Source of the DNA: Oceanimonas smirnovii ATCC BAA-899
Lineage (GTDB): Bacteria; Pseudomonadota; Gammaproteobacteria; Enterobacterales; Aeromonadaceae
Direction of reading: 5' to 3'
DNA length: 64,000 nt
Assembly: GCF_000381965.1 (NCBI RefSeq)
Contig: NZ_KB908457.1
Coordinates: 62,001-126,000, forward strand
Positions 9,471-20,076 of this stretch are shown piece after piece. The stretch's first letter is position 1, and every line of letters begins with the position of its first letter. The notes beneath the pieces were generated by a model. The model saw only the letters and a list, made by a program, of their open reading frames with translations, did not search any database and was not told where the DNA came from. The position numbers were made by a program, and so were the translations under genes.

Positions 9471-10283
9471 TTAGCCATATCGACCGGTAATATAGTCTTC
9501 GGTCTTTTTCTTGCTGGGGGTGGTAAACAGGGTGTTGGTATCGGCGTACTCAATCAGTTCCCCCATATACATAAAGGCGGTCTGATCCGACACCCGCGCC
9601 GCCTGCTGCATGTTATGGGTCACAATCACCACAGTGTATTGAGATTTTAGGGTGTTGATCAGCTCTTCAATCACCAGGGTGGAAATGGGGTCCAGCGCCG
9701 AGGTGGGCTCATCGAGCAACAGTACTTCCGGCTCGATAGCAATGGCCCGGGCAATCACCAGACGCTGCTGCTGACCGCCGGACAGGCCAAAGGCATTGTC
9801 GTGCAGCCGGTCCTTTACTTCATCCCACAGGGCAGCCCCGCGCAGTGAACGCTCCACCGCCTCATCCAGCCGGCGGCGATCATTAATGCCCTGCAGCCGA
9901 AGGCCGTAAACCACGTTTTCATAAATGGATTTAGGAAAGGGATTGGGACGCTGAAACACCATGCCAACTTGCCGGCGCAACGCCGCCACATCCACTTCCT
10001 TGCCGTAGATATTCTGGTTATGCAGCAGAATTTCACCTTCTATGCGGCAGGTTTCCACCAGATCGTTCATGCGGTTAATACAACGCAGCAGGGTAGACTT
10101 GCCACAGCCGGACGGACCGATAAACGCAGTGACCTGCCCTTTGCTGATATTCATGTTGACATCAAACAAGGCCTGCTTGGCACCGTAGAACAGATTAAGC
10201 CCGCGCACTTCCAGTGCCGTCTGTTGCAGTGACGGAGCCTCGGTAACAATATCCTGATCCAAAGTGGTCGCCAGGTTAATCAT
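9471..10283 (-). CDS. pstB: Phosphate ABC transporter ATP-binding protein
   Basis: ATPase that powers high-affinity phosphate import with PstA and PstC. The 270 residues include Walker [10 protein letters not shown], the Q-loop in [17 protein letters not shown] (PstB-specific), signature LSGGQQQR, Walker [14 protein letters not shown] and the switch His in [13 protein letters not shown]. The ATG at 10283 has AAAGAGGT before it; the next start upstream is a TTG and is less likely. The gene lies 33 bp downstream of pstA and 10 bp before phoU. Confidence 0.98.
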   Translation of the reverse strand: MINLATTLDQDIVTEAPSLQQTALEVRGLNLFYGAKQALFDVNMNISKGQVTAFIGPSGCGKSTLLRCINRMNDLVETCRIEGEILLHNQNIYGKEVDVAALRRQVGMVFQRPNPFPKSIYENVVYGLRLQGINDRRRLDEAVERSLRGAALWDEVKDRLHDNAFGLSGGQQQRLVIARAIAIEPEVLLLDEPTSALDPISTLVIEELINTLKSQYTVVIVTHNMQQAARVSDQTAFMYMGELIEYADTNTLFTTPSKKKTEDYITGRYG

Positions 10284-10316
10284 GGTTTGTACCTCTTTCA
10301 ATGTTGGCAGGCTGAA

Positions 10317-11966
10317 TTACTGATCCAGCGAGCGGAATTTTTCACGCAGATGATTACGAATACCGATGGCGGTCAGGTTAAGCCCCACAATGACGGTGAC
10401 CAGCAGGAATGAAGTGGCATATACCAGGGGGCGGGCCGCCTCAACATTGGGGCTCTGAAAACCCACATCATAAATATGAAAGCCCAGATGCATGAATTTG
10501 CGATCCAGATGCAGATAGGGAAAGTTGCCGTCCACCGGCAGATTGGGTGCCAGCTTAACCACTCCCACCAGCATCAGTGGGGCTACTTCCCCCGCCGCCC
10601 GTGCAATGGCCAGAATAAGGCCGGTCATGATGGCCGGGCTGGCCATGGGAATAATGATGCGCCAGAGGGTTTCTGCCTTGGTCGCCCCCAGCGCCAGCGA
10701 GCCCTGCCGTACCGAGGTGGGTATGCGTGACAACCCCTCTTCGGTAGAGACAATCACCACCGGCAGGGTCAGAATGGCCAGAGTCAGCGCCGACCAGAGC
10801 ACACCGGGCGAGCCAAAGGTAGGGCTGGGCAGGGCTTCGGGATAAAACAGCTTATCGAGAGAGCCACCCAGCATATACACGAAAAAACCAAGACCAAACA
10901 CACCGTAAACAATGGATGGCACCCCGGCCAGATTGATCACCGCAATGCGAATAACCCGGGTCAGGCTGTTCTTGCCGGCATACTCATGCAGATAAATAGC
11001 GGCCACCACTCCCAGCGGAGTAACAATAATGGCCATCAGGATCACCATGAACACAGTGCCGAAAATGGCCGGAAACACACCACCTTCCGTATTGGCTTCC
11101 CGCGGGTCACTGCTCACAAACTTGCCGATGGCAGTAAACCAGTGTCCGGACTGTGCCAGCAGGCTCATGTTGTTAGGCCAGGCCACATCCAGTACTTCGC
11201 CAAGCGAAATGGTCACCTCCTGACCACGCATGTCTCGTACTATCACGCTGTCGCGACGGGCCTGTTCACGCAGGGCAAACAGCTCTTTTTCCAGTACACG
11301 ATAGTCAGCACGCAAGGTTTCTTCCTGAGCACGGATATCGGCCAGCGCATCGTCAGTCAGCTCTCCGTCCAGTTCCAGACCACGCTGTTTCAGCCGCAGC
11401 CGCTCAAGCTGATGGTTGATGCTGCCAATATCCCCTTTTTGCAGCGTTTCCATACGTTCGTTCAGCTCGTCTACACGAGCAATACGGGATATCAGCTGCT
11501 CATGCGTATCACCTGCAACGCTGCTGCCGTTTTCCAGCACCCGTTCAACATAACCATAAAAATTGCCGTTATGAGAACGTTCAATGACCGCCAGGTCTGC
11601 CGGTTCGCTACGGGAAATAATGTCGGTTTCCAGGATCCAGCGAAAATCGAGAGGCACGAACTCCCGGTTGCCGGTTTTTACCAGATAACGGGTCAGGCTT
11701 TCTTTGGTCACCCCTTCAAGTGCCAGTCCGGCACCACGCAGCTGGGCCACCGGCACCTGTTCACGATCATGAATTTCACCGATCACGGTATAGCGCTCTC
11801 CTTCCGGCGTGCTCAGCTGCCATTCATAGATGGTATGCGGCCAGAAGTAAGTAAGACCACGCCAGCCAATCATCAATAACAGGCCAAGCACTGCTACCAG
11901 GCTGAGGCTGACTGCACCGCCGGTCATCCAGATCCAGGGCGTCCCTGATTTGAACCATTTATTCAT
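10317..11966 (-). CDS. pstA: Phosphate ABC transporter permease PstA, enlarged form
   Basis: Inner-membrane permease subunit, 549 residues, about 250 longer than E. coli PstA. After the first membrane helix (about residues 15-38) comes a periplasmic insert to about residue 300. Part of it is strongly helical and charged (MRETLQ-type heptads around 180-250), probably a coiled coil. The permease core follows, with the EAA loop seen as SVRQGSLALGATKAETLWRI and AIARAAGEVAPLMLVG. Enlarged PstA and PstC are known in Pseudomonas and Vibrio relatives. The ATG at 11966 has AAGGGG upstream, 11 bp after pstC. Confidence 0.95.
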   Translation of the reverse strand: MNKWFKSGTPWIWMTGGAVSLSLVAVLGLLLMIGWRGLTYFWPHTIYEWQLSTPEGERYTVIGEIHDREQVPVAQLRGAGLALEGVTKESLTRYLVKTGNREFVPLDFRWILETDIISRSEPADLAVIERSHNGNFYGYVERVLENGSSVAGDTHEQLISRIARVDELNERMETLQKGDIGSINHQLERLRLKQRGLELDGELTDDALADIRAQEETLRADYRVLEKELFALREQARRDSVIVRDMRGQEVTISLGEVLDVAWPNNMSLLAQSGHWFTAIGKFVSSDPREANTEGGVFPAIFGTVFMVILMAIIVTPLGVVAAIYLHEYAGKNSLTRVIRIAVINLAGVPSIVYGVFGLGFFVYMLGGSLDKLFYPEALPSPTFGSPGVLWSALTLAILTLPVVIVSTEEGLSRIPTSVRQGSLALGATKAETLWRIIIPMASPAIMTGLILAIARAAGEVAPLMLVGVVKLAPNLPVDGNFPYLHLDRKFMHLGFHIYDVGFQSPNVEAARPLVYATSFLLVTVIVGLNLTAIGIRNHLREKFRSLDQ

Positions 11967-11977
11967 CGTATCGCCCC

Positions 11978-14197
11978 TTACATTGAGCTGTACTTGTCAC
12001 GCAGCCGCTGACGCACGAACTCCGCAATCGTATTGAACAGGAAGGTAAACACAAACAACACAAAGGCCGCCAGGAACAACACCCGGTAGTGAGAGCTGTT
12101 TACTTCCGCTTCCGGCATTTCCACCGCTATATTGGCCGCCAGGGTACGCATGCCGTTAAAAATACTTAAGTCCATCACCGGCGTATTGCCGGTGGCCATC
12201 AGTACTATCATGGTTTCCCCTACGGCCCGGCCCAGCCCCATCATGACCGCCGAGAAAATTCCCGGGCTGGCGGTCAGCATGACCACCCGGGTCAGGGTCT
12301 GCCATGACGTTGCGCCCAATGCCAGAGAGCCGTTGGTGAGATGCCGGGGCACCGAAAACACGGCGTCTTCAGCAATAGAGAAAATGGTAGGAATAACGGC
12401 AAAGCCCATGGCAATGCCCACCACCAGAGAGTTGCGCTGATCAAAGCCCACGCCCAGCTCATTGGTCAGAAAACTGCGGGCATCACCGCCAAACAACAGG
12501 TTTTCTACTGCCGGACTGAAAGCAAAACAGGCCCAGCCCACCAGCACTACCACCGGCAGCAACACCAGACTGTGCCAGCCTTCGGGCACGGCATTGCGCA
12601 GCCGCTTCGGTAAAAAGCGCCAGCCAAAGGCAGTCAGCAGCATGGCCGCTGGCATCAGCACCAGCACCAGCACCACACCGGGCAGATGCGTTTCAATTAA
12701 GGGTGCCAGCCAGAGACCAGCCAGAAAACCGAGAATGACGGTGGGCAGGGCTTCCATGATTTCTACCGTCGGCTTGACCACCTTGCGCAACCCGGGCGAC
12801 ATGAAATAAGCGGTATAAACCGCACCGGCAATGGCGATGGGCACCGCAAACAGCAGCGCATAAAAGGCCGCTTTCAGGGTCCCGAAGGAAATAGGCACCA
12901 GACTCAGTTTGGCTTCAAAATCACTGCTGCCGGAGGTGGACTGCCATACATACTGGGGTTCGGGATAGCCTTCATACCAGACTTTGGTCCACAGCGCTTT
13001 CCAGGTCACTTCCGGATGCTCATTCTCCACCTCAAAGAAAGCCAGACGATTATTTTGCTCCAGCAACAGCAGATTATTACGCGGAGACAGGGCAAGGGAC
13101 GAGACGTTTGCACCAGCCAGGGTGTCCGAGAAGAGATGACTGTCACCCGTGGTATGGAAAATATCGATATCACCCCGGGTACTGACAGTCACAAAGCCCT
13201 TACGGTTAATTTCATTGGCTATCTGCGCTACCGGTCCTGCGGCTTCAAACTCACGAATGAAGGTAAACTCGCGTTTACCGTCTTTGGCCACTTCAAACCA
13301 CTGAGACACAACGCCGTTATCATTGCCAACCAGCAAGGAATTGCCGCCGGCCAGCAATATCATGGTGCTGATATTCCCCCCCGGTGCATTCATGGAAATG
13401 ACAGAACGCAGCCGTACCTGATTGATGTTACGCACATCATATACCGACACTTCATTGCCACTGCGTACAAACATAAAACGCAGATTTGGCGTGACCAGCA
13501 TCTGATCTACCCGGGCCGGCAAACCGGGAATCGCGACCTGAGTCGGCGTCAGCTCAAGTTCACCGGTGAGAAAGTTTTCCTTGCCGGCAAAGCGGGTCAG
13601 CACCATATCACCGCCGGCCACTACGGCTGCAGTCAGCAGATCCTCACCATTGGTCGCAAAGCTCAGCCGCTCAAGCGCCCTGCCCTGTTCGTCCACCTGC
13701 AGCGGCGCTGCACCAAAAGGCTGAGTGATGCCGGGGGTAATGGTGCGCACATTATCGGGATAGCTGACATCAAATTTGGGTGCCAGCACCCGTATGGTAC
13801 CGTTATCAAAACCATAGGCCACCATGGGCTTGCCATCGTTGGCCGCGGCCGTGGTGATGTTTCCGGGCACCGACTCGCTGGCCAACAGCGCCCCGTTTTG
13901 CCGCAGGGAATAAAAGTGAATATCGCCGAGGGCCGAAAAAGTAAAGGCCTGCTCGTTCTGCTCCTCCACTCCCAGCAGCAACGGTGCTTTATCTCCGGCA
14001 AGGGCAAACTCCCCCGCCGGCGTCACCTTGGCTCCGTTAAAAATCGGTTTTACCACATACAACAAATAGAAAAAGATAAGCAGCAGGGCCACCAGTACAA
14101 TAATGCCGCCGGCGGTCACGCCCATACGGGCTGCTCTGTCCTTGAGCCAGCGCTTGCGGCTGCCGGTCAGGGCCATGGTTTGAGTCTGGGTTGACAT
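11978..14197 (-). CDS. pstC: Phosphate ABC transporter permease PstC, enlarged form
   Basis: Partner permease of PstA, 739 residues against 319 in E. coli. After one N-terminal membrane helix (about 35-60) there is a periplasmic region of roughly 400 residues. It is full of short beta-type repeats (e.g. GNSLLVGNDNGVVSQWFEV, RKGFVTVSTRGDIDIFH), like a beta-propeller. The transport core starts near residue 455 (SLVPISFGTLKAAFYALLFA) and carries the EAA loop LTNGSLALGATSWQTLTRV. The ATG at 14197 has CGGAGTG before it. It is first in the pstC-pstA-pstB-phoU operon, with its own Pho box at 14246-14263. Confidence 0.95.
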   Translation of the reverse strand: MSTQTQTMALTGSRKRWLKDRAARMGVTAGGIIVLVALLLIFFYLLYVVKPIFNGAKVTPAGEFALAGDKAPLLLGVEEQNEQAFTFSALGDIHFYSLRQNGALLASESVPGNITTAAANDGKPMVAYGFDNGTIRVLAPKFDVSYPDNVRTITPGITQPFGAAPLQVDEQGRALERLSFATNGEDLLTAAVVAGGDMVLTRFAGKENFLTGELELTPTQVAIPGLPARVDQMLVTPNLRFMFVRSGNEVSVYDVRNINQVRLRSVISMNAPGGNISTMILLAGGNSLLVGNDNGVVSQWFEVAKDGKREFTFIREFEAAGPVAQIANEINRKGFVTVSTRGDIDIFHTTGDSHLFSDTLAGANVSSLALSPRNNLLLLEQNNRLAFFEVENEHPEVTWKALWTKVWYEGYPEPQYVWQSTSGSSDFEAKLSLVPISFGTLKAAFYALLFAVPIAIAGAVYTAYFMSPGLRKVVKPTVEIMEALPTVILGFLAGLWLAPLIETHLPGVVLVLVLMPAAMLLTAFGWRFLPKRLRNAVPEGWHSLVLLPVVVLVGWACFAFSPAVENLLFGGDARSFLTNELGVGFDQRNSLVVGIAMGFAVIPTIFSIAEDAVFSVPRHLTNGSLALGATSWQTLTRVVMLTASPGIFSAVMMGLGRAVGETMIVLMATGNTPVMDLSIFNGMRTLAANIAVEMPEAEVNSSHYRVLFLAAFVLFVFTFLFNTIAEFVRQRLRDKYSSM

Positions 14198-14229
14198 GCA
14201 GTCACTCCGTTTGCTTTGCAACTGCACGC

Positions 14230-14263
14230 ATTCTATGGCGATGAAATGACAATTTTGTTACAG
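14230..14263 (-). promoter_or_regulatory. Pho box and -10 element of the pstC operon
   Basis: On the minus strand CTGTAACAAAATTGTCAT (14246-14263) matches the 18-bp Pho box consensus at 15 positions. Exactly 10 bp further on is TAGAAT (14230-14235), a good -10. PhoB bound here would replace a -35 element, as at known Pho promoters. Confidence 0.85.
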
Positions 14264-14352
14264 AGCACAAAAGCGGGCCGCCAGCCTGTAAAAAAAACCG
14301 GTGGCGTGTATCTTGAACAATGAAATGGTTTCATTCATCAAGGAGAGAAGGT

Positions 14353-14853
14353 ATGAAAACCCTGGTCGCCACCCTGATAGGTCCCGATAAAACCGGGCTG
14401 GTAAGGCAGCTGGCTGCACTGGTGCGCCGGCACCACGGCAGCTGGCAGAGCAGCGCCATGAGCGAACTGGCCGGCTATTTTGCCGGTATTGTGGAAATAC
14501 AGGTGCCCGCTGAGCACAGCGAGGCACTGGAACAGGCGCTGCTGTCACTGCCGGACTTTCAGGTCCAGCTGGTGGAAGGGAAAGGGCCTGCCCCCCATGG
14601 CCAGCGGTTAAAACTGACCGTCACTGCCAATGACAGGGTCGGTATCATCGACGAGGTCACCGACATCATTAACAGCCTGAATATCAGTGTCAAAACCCTG
14701 AAAACAGACAGCCATCCCGCTGCCATTACCGGCATTGCCCTGTTTGAAGCACAAAGTACCCTGACGCTGCCTCACGGTCAGACCCTGGAAGATCTGCAAA
14801 CCCGGCTGGAAGCCCTGAGTGATGATCTGGTAGTAGATATTGAGCTGATATAA
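14353..14853 (+). CDS. ACT-domain protein, GcvR-like
   Basis: 166 residues with two ACT domains: residues 1-80 (LVATLIGPDKTGLVRQLAALV) and 90-166 (LKLTVTANDRVGIIDEVTDII). This two-ACT layout is that of GcvR-type proteins, which in E. coli counteract GcvA at the glycine cleavage operon. Similarity to E. coli GcvR itself looks low, so the target is unproven. The ATG at 14353 follows GAGAAGG; an upstream in-frame ATG lacks a ribosome site. It is transcribed away from pstC and converges on tadA with only 3 bp between the stops. Confidence 0.8.
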   Translation: MKTLVATLIGPDKTGLVRQLAALVRRHHGSWQSSAMSELAGYFAGIVEIQVPAEHSEALEQALLSLPDFQVQLVEGKGPAPHGQRLKLTVTANDRVGIIDEVTDIINSLNISVKTLKTDSHPAAITGIALFEAQSTLTLPHGQTLEDLQTRLEALSDDLVVDIELI

Positions 14854-14856
14854 CCG

Positions 14857-15586
<730 letters not shown>

Positions 15587-15596
15587 AATCATCCTG

Positions 15597-15627
15597 AAAA
15601 AGCCCACTGCAATGCAGTGGGCTTTTT
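15597..15627. terminator. Bidirectional terminator between tRNA-Pro and a GNAT gene
   Basis: Perfect stem AGCCCACTGC (15601-15610) against GCAGTGGGCT (15614-15623), with A run before and T run after. Confidence 0.93.
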
Positions 15628-15634
15628 TGTTGTG

Positions 15635-16096
15635 TTATGCCTTGTACTCCATCAACAGCACCTGCACCGGCTGGCCATGACGCTCAAGCCGGCGCTGCTC
15701 TACTTCAATAAAACCCATGGCCTCAAAAAAAGGCCGGGCATTAATGCTGGCATCACAATACAGACGGCTCAGCCCTCTTGATGCGGCTTCGGCCTTGAGT
15801 CGCTGCATCAGGGCACGACCTATGCCTTCCCCCTGCCTGTCATGATGCACATAAAACAAGTCAATACGGCCGTCATCGTCCAGCTCGGCAAAACCAAGCA
15901 GCCGCTTTCCTTCCATTGCCACCAAAGGCCGGGTGCGTATAAAACGGCTGACCCAGCGCGGCTCGTCATAATCCTCAGGTGCCCAGACCGCCCGCTCACT
16001 TTCACTGTAATCGGCCTGACTGATCCGGTGCACGGTATCGTGGAACAACTGCCAGATACTGCCCGTTTCACCACTGTGGATCGTCCTGATTTCCAT
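15635..16096 (-). CDS. GNAT family N-acetyltransferase
   Basis: 153 residues with the acetyl-CoA loop RQGEGIGRALMQRL (about residues 85-98) and the end motif INARPFFEAMGFIEVEQRRL. These define a Gcn5-type acetyltransferase, but the acceptor is not predictable. AGGAG precedes the ATG at 16096. It is a single gene lying between tRNA-Pro and pstS, unrelated to phosphate uptake as far as can be seen. Confidence 0.88.
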   Translation of the reverse strand: MEIRTIHSGETGSIWQLFHDTVHRISQADYSESERAVWAPEDYDEPRWVSRFIRTRPLVAMEGKRLLGFAELDDDGRIDLFYVHHDRQGEGIGRALMQRLKAEAASRGLSRLYCDASINARPFFEAMGFIEVEQRRLERHGQPVQVLLMEYKA

Positions 16097-16243
16097 AATT
16101 GCTCCTGCGTAGATACTGCTTACATGCTTCCTTCTCTATATAGCCACAGTTACTGCCAAGAAAAAAGTGGTCTGGCAGCCAGTTTCTGACGCTTAAGCCG
16201 ATTTCTTATACTATTGGACTAACAAAGCCCTGTTAATGAACAT

Positions 16244-16268
16244 AAAAAAGCCCCGGACCAGCCGGGGC
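16244..16268 (-). terminator. Terminator of pstS
   Basis: Stem GCCCCGG (16250-16256) against CCGGGGC (16262-16268), with a minus-strand T run from 16244-16249. Confidence 0.85.
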
Positions 16269-16300
16269 GCAAACAACAACCATAACGAAACAGTAAAACC

Positions 16301-17269
16301 TTACAGACCCAGCTTCTTGAGATCCGCTTCTACTACGGCAGCGGGCACAGGCACATAGCCGTCTTTATCAACAATCTGCTGGCCCTGTTTGGACAGCATC
16401 AGCTTGACGAACTCGGCTTCCATCGGTCCCAGAGGCTTGTTCGGGTGCTTGTTCACATAAACATACAGAAAGCGTGACAGCGGATAGTCGCCGCTGATGG
16501 CGTTATCGGCATTGGCTTCCACATAATCAGCAGAGCCGGCCGGTGCCAGAGGAACGGCACGTACACTGGACGTGCTGTAACCCAGACCGGAATAACCGAT
16601 GGCATTCAGGGAAGAAGACACTGACTGTACCACGGACGCAGAGCCGGGCTGCTCATTTACGTTGTTCTTGAAATCACCTTTACACAGCGCCTCGTCCTTG
16701 AAATAACCGTAGGTGCCGGACACAGAGTTGCGGCCATAAAGCTGAATATCACGGTTGCTCCAGTCACCATCCAGACCGGCCTGACCCCACTGGGTAATTT
16801 GCTCGGCCATGCCGCAGGCCAGGGTGCTGGAGAAAATGGCATCTACCTGATCCAGGCTCAGGCCATCAATCGGATTGTCTTTGTGGACGAACACGGCCAG
16901 CGCATCAATGGCCACACGAATGGGCGTGGGCTTGTAACCATGACGCTTTTCAAAGGCTTCAATTTCATTGCTCTTCATGGCGCGGCTCATGGGGCCGAAC
17001 TGGGAGGTACCCTCGGTGAGGGCCGGCGGCGCGGTAGAAGAGCCGGCTGCCTGAATTTGCACGTTGACGTTAGGATACTGGCGCTTAAATTCTTCCGCCC
17101 ACAGGGTCATCATATTGGCCAGGGTGTCGGAGCCGACAGAAGACACGTTACCGGATACACCACTGACTTTCTCATAATCCTTCAGCGATTCATCTACGGC
17201 AGCAGCAGCTGAGGCAGCGGCCATGGTGAATGTTAAACCCAGTACAGTTGCCAGTTTGTTCAGTTTCAT
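16301..17269 (-). CDS. pstS: Phosphate-binding periplasmic protein
   Basis: Binds phosphate in the periplasm and delivers it to PstCA. The 322 residues begin with a signal peptide ([20 protein letters not shown], cleavage near AAAA/VDES). Phosphate-contact motifs are seen: [34 protein letters not shown] and [13 protein letters not shown]. It belongs to the longer PstS type of Vibrio and Pseudomonas rather than the E. coli one. The ATG at 17269 has GGAG upstream; the longer frame is rejected because it would spoil the signal peptide. It is monocistronic, behind phoB-phoR, with its own Pho box. Confidence 0.96.
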   Translation of the reverse strand: MKLNKLATVLGLTFTMAAASAAAAVDESLKDYEKVSGVSGNVSSVGSDTLANMMTLWAEEFKRQYPNVNVQIQAAGSSTAPPALTEGTSQFGPMSRAMKSNEIEAFEKRHGYKPTPIRVAIDALAVFVHKDNPIDGLSLDQVDAIFSSTLACGMAEQITQWGQAGLDGDWSNRDIQLYGRNSVSGTYGYFKDEALCKGDFKNNVNEQPGSASVVQSVSSSLNAIGYSGLGYSTSSVRAVPLAPAGSADYVEANADNAISGDYPLSRFLYVYVNKHPNKPLGPMEAEFVKLMLSKQGQQIVDKDGYVPVPAAVVEADLKKLGL

Positions 17270-17330
17270 CCTTAATCTCCAGTAAGTTCGGTCTTTCAAG
17301 ACGCGGCCAGTATGGTTGCCGGCAATGACA

Positions 17331-17364
17331 ATGCTATGAAACCCTGATGACGGTTTTATGACAG
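17331..17364 (-). promoter_or_regulatory. Pho box and -10 element of pstS
   Basis: CTGTCATAAAACCGTCAT on the minus strand (17347-17364) fits the Pho box consensus at 17 of 18 positions. TAGCAT (17331-17336) lies 10 bp downstream as -10. The box begins inside the last codons of phoR and contains its TAA stop (17356-17358). Confidence 0.92.
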
Positions 17365-18681
17365 GGTGTCAGTTACTCTCTGGCTGCTGTCGGTAACCAG
17401 CAGCCGGGCAGGCAAGACAAAGCTGAAACAACTGCCTTTACCGGCGCGGCTGCTGATTTCAAGATGGCTGTCATGGTGGCTGAGTGCATGTTTCACGATG
17501 GCAAGCCCGAGCCCGGAGCCGCCGGTCTGACGACTGCGGGCCTTGTCAACCCGGTAGAAACGCTCGGTCAGGCGGGCAATGTGCTCCGGGGCTATGCCCT
17601 CGCCGTTGTCGGTCACGGCAAAACGGCCGGCCTCTCCTGCCCGCTTCCATTCCACCACAATATGGCTGCCTGCCGGTGTGTGACGCACGGCGTTATACAC
17701 CAGATTGGAGACGGCGCTGCGCAACTGCTCCGGCTCACCTCGCACCTTGAGACCGGGTTCGACATCAAAGCTGAAGGTATGTTGTCGCTCGCCGCTCAGG
17801 GCCACGGCTTCCTGCTCCAGCATATGCAGCATGGCCGGCATATCCACTACCTTGCTGAAGTCGGGCTGAGTGGCAGCTTCATAGCGGGTCAGGGTCATCA
17901 GCTGATTGACCAGGGCGTCCATGCGCTGGGTCTGCTCCAGTAACACCCCTTGTGTTTTCTGCCAGCGCTGCGCAGAAGGCAGCTCTTCCAGCATTTCCAG
18001 GTAGCCTTTTAATACCGTCAGCGGCGTGCGCAACTCATGGGACACGTTGGCTACAAAGGACTTGCGCACCTGCTCCAGACTGCGCAACCGGGTCACGTCC
18101 CGCACCACCAGCAGCGCCTGATCATCGGTATAAGGCATGATGCGGCATTCCAGCAGCCGCTCTTCACTGAGGGGAGAAGGCATTTCCAGCGGCTCACGAA
18201 AGTCTGCCCGCTTCAGGTAAGCAATAAATACCGGCATGCGAATCAGGTTGCCGATATGCTGGCCGGCATCGTCGGGCCAGCGAAATCCCAGCAGCTGCTG
18301 AGCCAGCTTGTTACACCAGATAATACTGCCATCGCGGCGAATCACCACGGCAGCATCGGGCAGGGCCTCGGCACCTTCCCGAAACCGGCGCACCAGTCGT
18401 GCCAGCTCACGCCGCCGGGCTCGCTGGCGCTGCTGTAACCGGTAAATACCGTTAAAGATTCCTTCCCAGCTGCCCTTTCCTTCCGGTGGGGTCAGGCTAC
18501 GATCCTGCCACAGCCATATCGATAAGCGACGCTGGGAACGGTAGTGCAAAAACAGCTGTATGATGGTGCCAGCCAGCAGACCGGCCGCCAGGTTGCCCGC
18601 CAGCAAGCCGGCAAAGCCCAGCACGGAATAAAACAGCGCCCAGCGCCACCAGCGGCTTTGGCCGGATGTTTGTTGCTGCAT
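17356..18681 (-). CDS. phoR: Phosphate regulon sensor histidine kinase PhoR
   Basis: Inner-membrane kinase that phosphorylates PhoB when phosphate is scarce. The 441 residues carry two close membrane segments (about 12-45), a charged linker, a PAS domain (about 100-200) and the dimerisation/phospho-acceptor helix [16 protein letters not shown] (His215). The ATPase domain follows with N box [12 protein letters not shown]1 DNGEGI, F box [11 protein letters not shown] and G2 [12 protein letters not shown]. It starts 6 bp after phoB and is co-transcribed with it. The stop codon lies within the pstS Pho box. Confidence 0.97.
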   Translation of the reverse strand: MQQQTSGQSRWWRWALFYSVLGFAGLLAGNLAAGLLAGTIIQLFLHYRSQRRLSIWLWQDRSLTPPEGKGSWEGIFNGIYRLQQRQRARRRELARLVRRFREGAEALPDAAVVIRRDGSIIWCNKLAQQLLGFRWPDDAGQHIGNLIRMPVFIAYLKRADFREPLEMPSPLSEERLLECRIMPYTDDQALLVVRDVTRLRSLEQVRKSFVANVSHELRTPLTVLKGYLEMLEELPSAQRWQKTQGVLLEQTQRMDALVNQLMTLTRYEAATQPDFSKVVDMPAMLHMLEQEAVALSGERQHTFSFDVEPGLKVRGEPEQLRSAVSNLVYNAVRHTPAGSHIVVEWKRAGEAGRFAVTDNGEGIAPEHIARLTERFYRVDKARSRQTGGSGLGLAIVKHALSHHDSHLEISSRAGKGSCFSFVLPARLLVTDSSQRVTDTLS

Positions 18682-18687
18682 AAAGCC

Positions 18688-19377
18688 TCAGAGGCGAACG
18701 GAAAAACGGTAGCCGGCACCCCGTACCGTCTGAATCAGCTGGTCATGGCCACCGGCAGAAATGGCCTTGCGCAGCCGGCGAATATGCACATCCACGGTAC
18801 GGTCTTCCACAAATACATTGGTGCCCCAGACGTTATTGAGCAGTTGTTCGCGGCTGTAAACCCGCTCCGGATGCGTCATAAAGAAGTGCAACAGTTTGAA
18901 TTCGGTCGGCCCCATCTCAAGTTGCTGGCTGTCAGTACTGACACGATGGCTCAGCGGATCCAGCCGCAGTCCCTGCACTTCAATCACATCTTCCACCGAG
19001 GTCGGTGCCACCCGGCGCAATACTGCCTTCAGGCGGGAAGTGAGTTCTTTGGGTGAAAACGGCTTGGTAATGTAATCATCGGCACCCACATCCAGGCCCT
19101 TGATTTTGTCTTCTTCTTCAGCCCGGGCGGTCAGCATGATCACCGGGATCTGACGGGTCAGCTCGTCTTGCTTCAGATGTTTGATAAGCTGAATACCACT
19201 GCCACCGGGCAGCATCCAGTCGAGCAGAATAAGCTCAGGATAAGGCTCTTTAATCAGCTCCAGAGCCTGGTTGTAGTCTTCGGCTTCCTGCGTTGCAAAT
19301 CCTTTTTCTTCAAGCACGAAACACAACATTTCACGAATGGGTGCTTCATCCTCAACCACCAGTATTTTCCGTGTCAT
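18688..19377 (-). CDS. phoB: Phosphate regulon response regulator PhoB
   Basis: DNA-binding activator of Pho promoters. The 229 residues comprise a receiver (acidic E9/D10, phospho-acceptor D53 in [14 protein letters not shown]83, K105 in ITKPFSPKE) and a winged helix with [15 protein letters not shown] and VRGAGYRFS. The ATG at 19377 ([11 protein letters not shown]) matches the family start; the frame upstream is rejected. It forms phoB-phoR with a Pho box upstream, so it should be autoregulated. Confidence 0.98.
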   Translation of the reverse strand: MTRKILVVEDEAPIREMLCFVLEEKGFATQEAEDYNQALELIKEPYPELILLDWMLPGGSGIQLIKHLKQDELTRQIPVIMLTARAEEEDKIKGLDVGADDYITKPFSPKELTSRLKAVLRRVAPTSVEDVIEVQGLRLDPLSHRVSTDSQQLEMGPTEFKLLHFFMTHPERVYSREQLLNNVWGTNVFVEDRTVDVHIRRLRKAISAGGHDQLIQTVRGAGYRFSVRL

Positions 19378-19417
19378 TTTCCCTTGCCTCTTGAGATGGG
19401 TCTTTTGGATGGAACCC

Positions 19418-19451
19418 ATTATTGGAAGCAAGTATGACATTTTTATGAAAC
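19418..19451 (-). promoter_or_regulatory. Pho box and -10 element of phoB-phoR
   Basis: GTTTCATAAAAATGTCAT on the minus strand (19434-19451) matches the Pho box at 15 of 18 positions. AATAAT (19418-19423) follows after 10 bp. The spacing is the same as at pstS and pstC. Confidence 0.83.
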
Positions 19452-19470
19452 CATGACGCAAAGGTTTCAT

Positions 19471-19902
19471 TTATAAGGCGGTATTAAAGCCCATGCACAG
19501 CTGTGGCTGGCCTGTGCCCGGATCCGTGCTTTCATCAGTAACGGTAAAACCGTGCTGACGATAGAAGTTCACTGCGATATCGTTTTCACAATATACGTTT
19601 AAGATCAGCTGCTTGCGACGGCGTTTGGCGGTGGCCATCAGGGCCCGGCCAATGCCTTTTTGCTGGCAGTCCGGACGAACAAACAGCGCCGCCAGATAAT
19701 TATCTGCCAGCGCAATAAACCCCTGTATATGCCCTTCCCGCTCGCACACCCACACTTCTGCCGAGGGCAGATAGCGGGCCCGCATCTGTTCCTGCTGCTG
19801 CCACCAGTAGGCGGCAGGCACAAAATCGTGAGCCTGCAAGGATGCCAGCAACCAGACATCCAGGATGGCATCAGTATCTTCCGGCCTGGCCTGTCGTATC
19901 AT
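19471..19902 (-). CDS. GNAT family N-acetyltransferase, YiaC/YjaB-like
   Basis: 143 residues: MIRQARPEDTDAILDVWLLA at the start, acetyl-CoA loop CQQKGIGRALM (about 82-92) and YCENDIAVNFYRQHGFTV near the end. The pattern resembles E. coli YiaC, reported as a protein lysine acetyltransferase, but the substrate here is unknown. The ATG at 19902 follows GGAGG and AAAGGG. It reads toward phoB on the same strand; the phoB promoter lies in the 93-bp spacer. Confidence 0.85.
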   Translation of the reverse strand: MIRQARPEDTDAILDVWLLASLQAHDFVPAAYWWQQQEQMRARYLPSAEVWVCEREGHIQGFIALADNYLAALFVRPDCQQKGIGRALMATAKRRRKQLILNVYCENDIAVNFYRQHGFTVTDESTDPGTGQPQLCMGFNTAL

Positions 19903-20076
19903 TCCCTTTCCTCCGCCCCCGCTGATAACGTCATTGTATGGAGTCGCAGCCGGCCGGCGCGCGAATTTGTTCACCTCTGTGAGCAGGGTCCGCATTTATC
20001 ATTCGGTAATGAACCACTGATCACAAAGTCGGATTACAGTACAATGCCTGTTTTTCGGCTCATGACCGAGGACGCC

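Noticed and set aside
10317-14197. PstA and PstC as frameshift fusions or misassemblies, because of their size
   Set aside because: Both keep a single frame with a normal core at the C-terminus, and long forms of both are known in other gammaproteobacteria.
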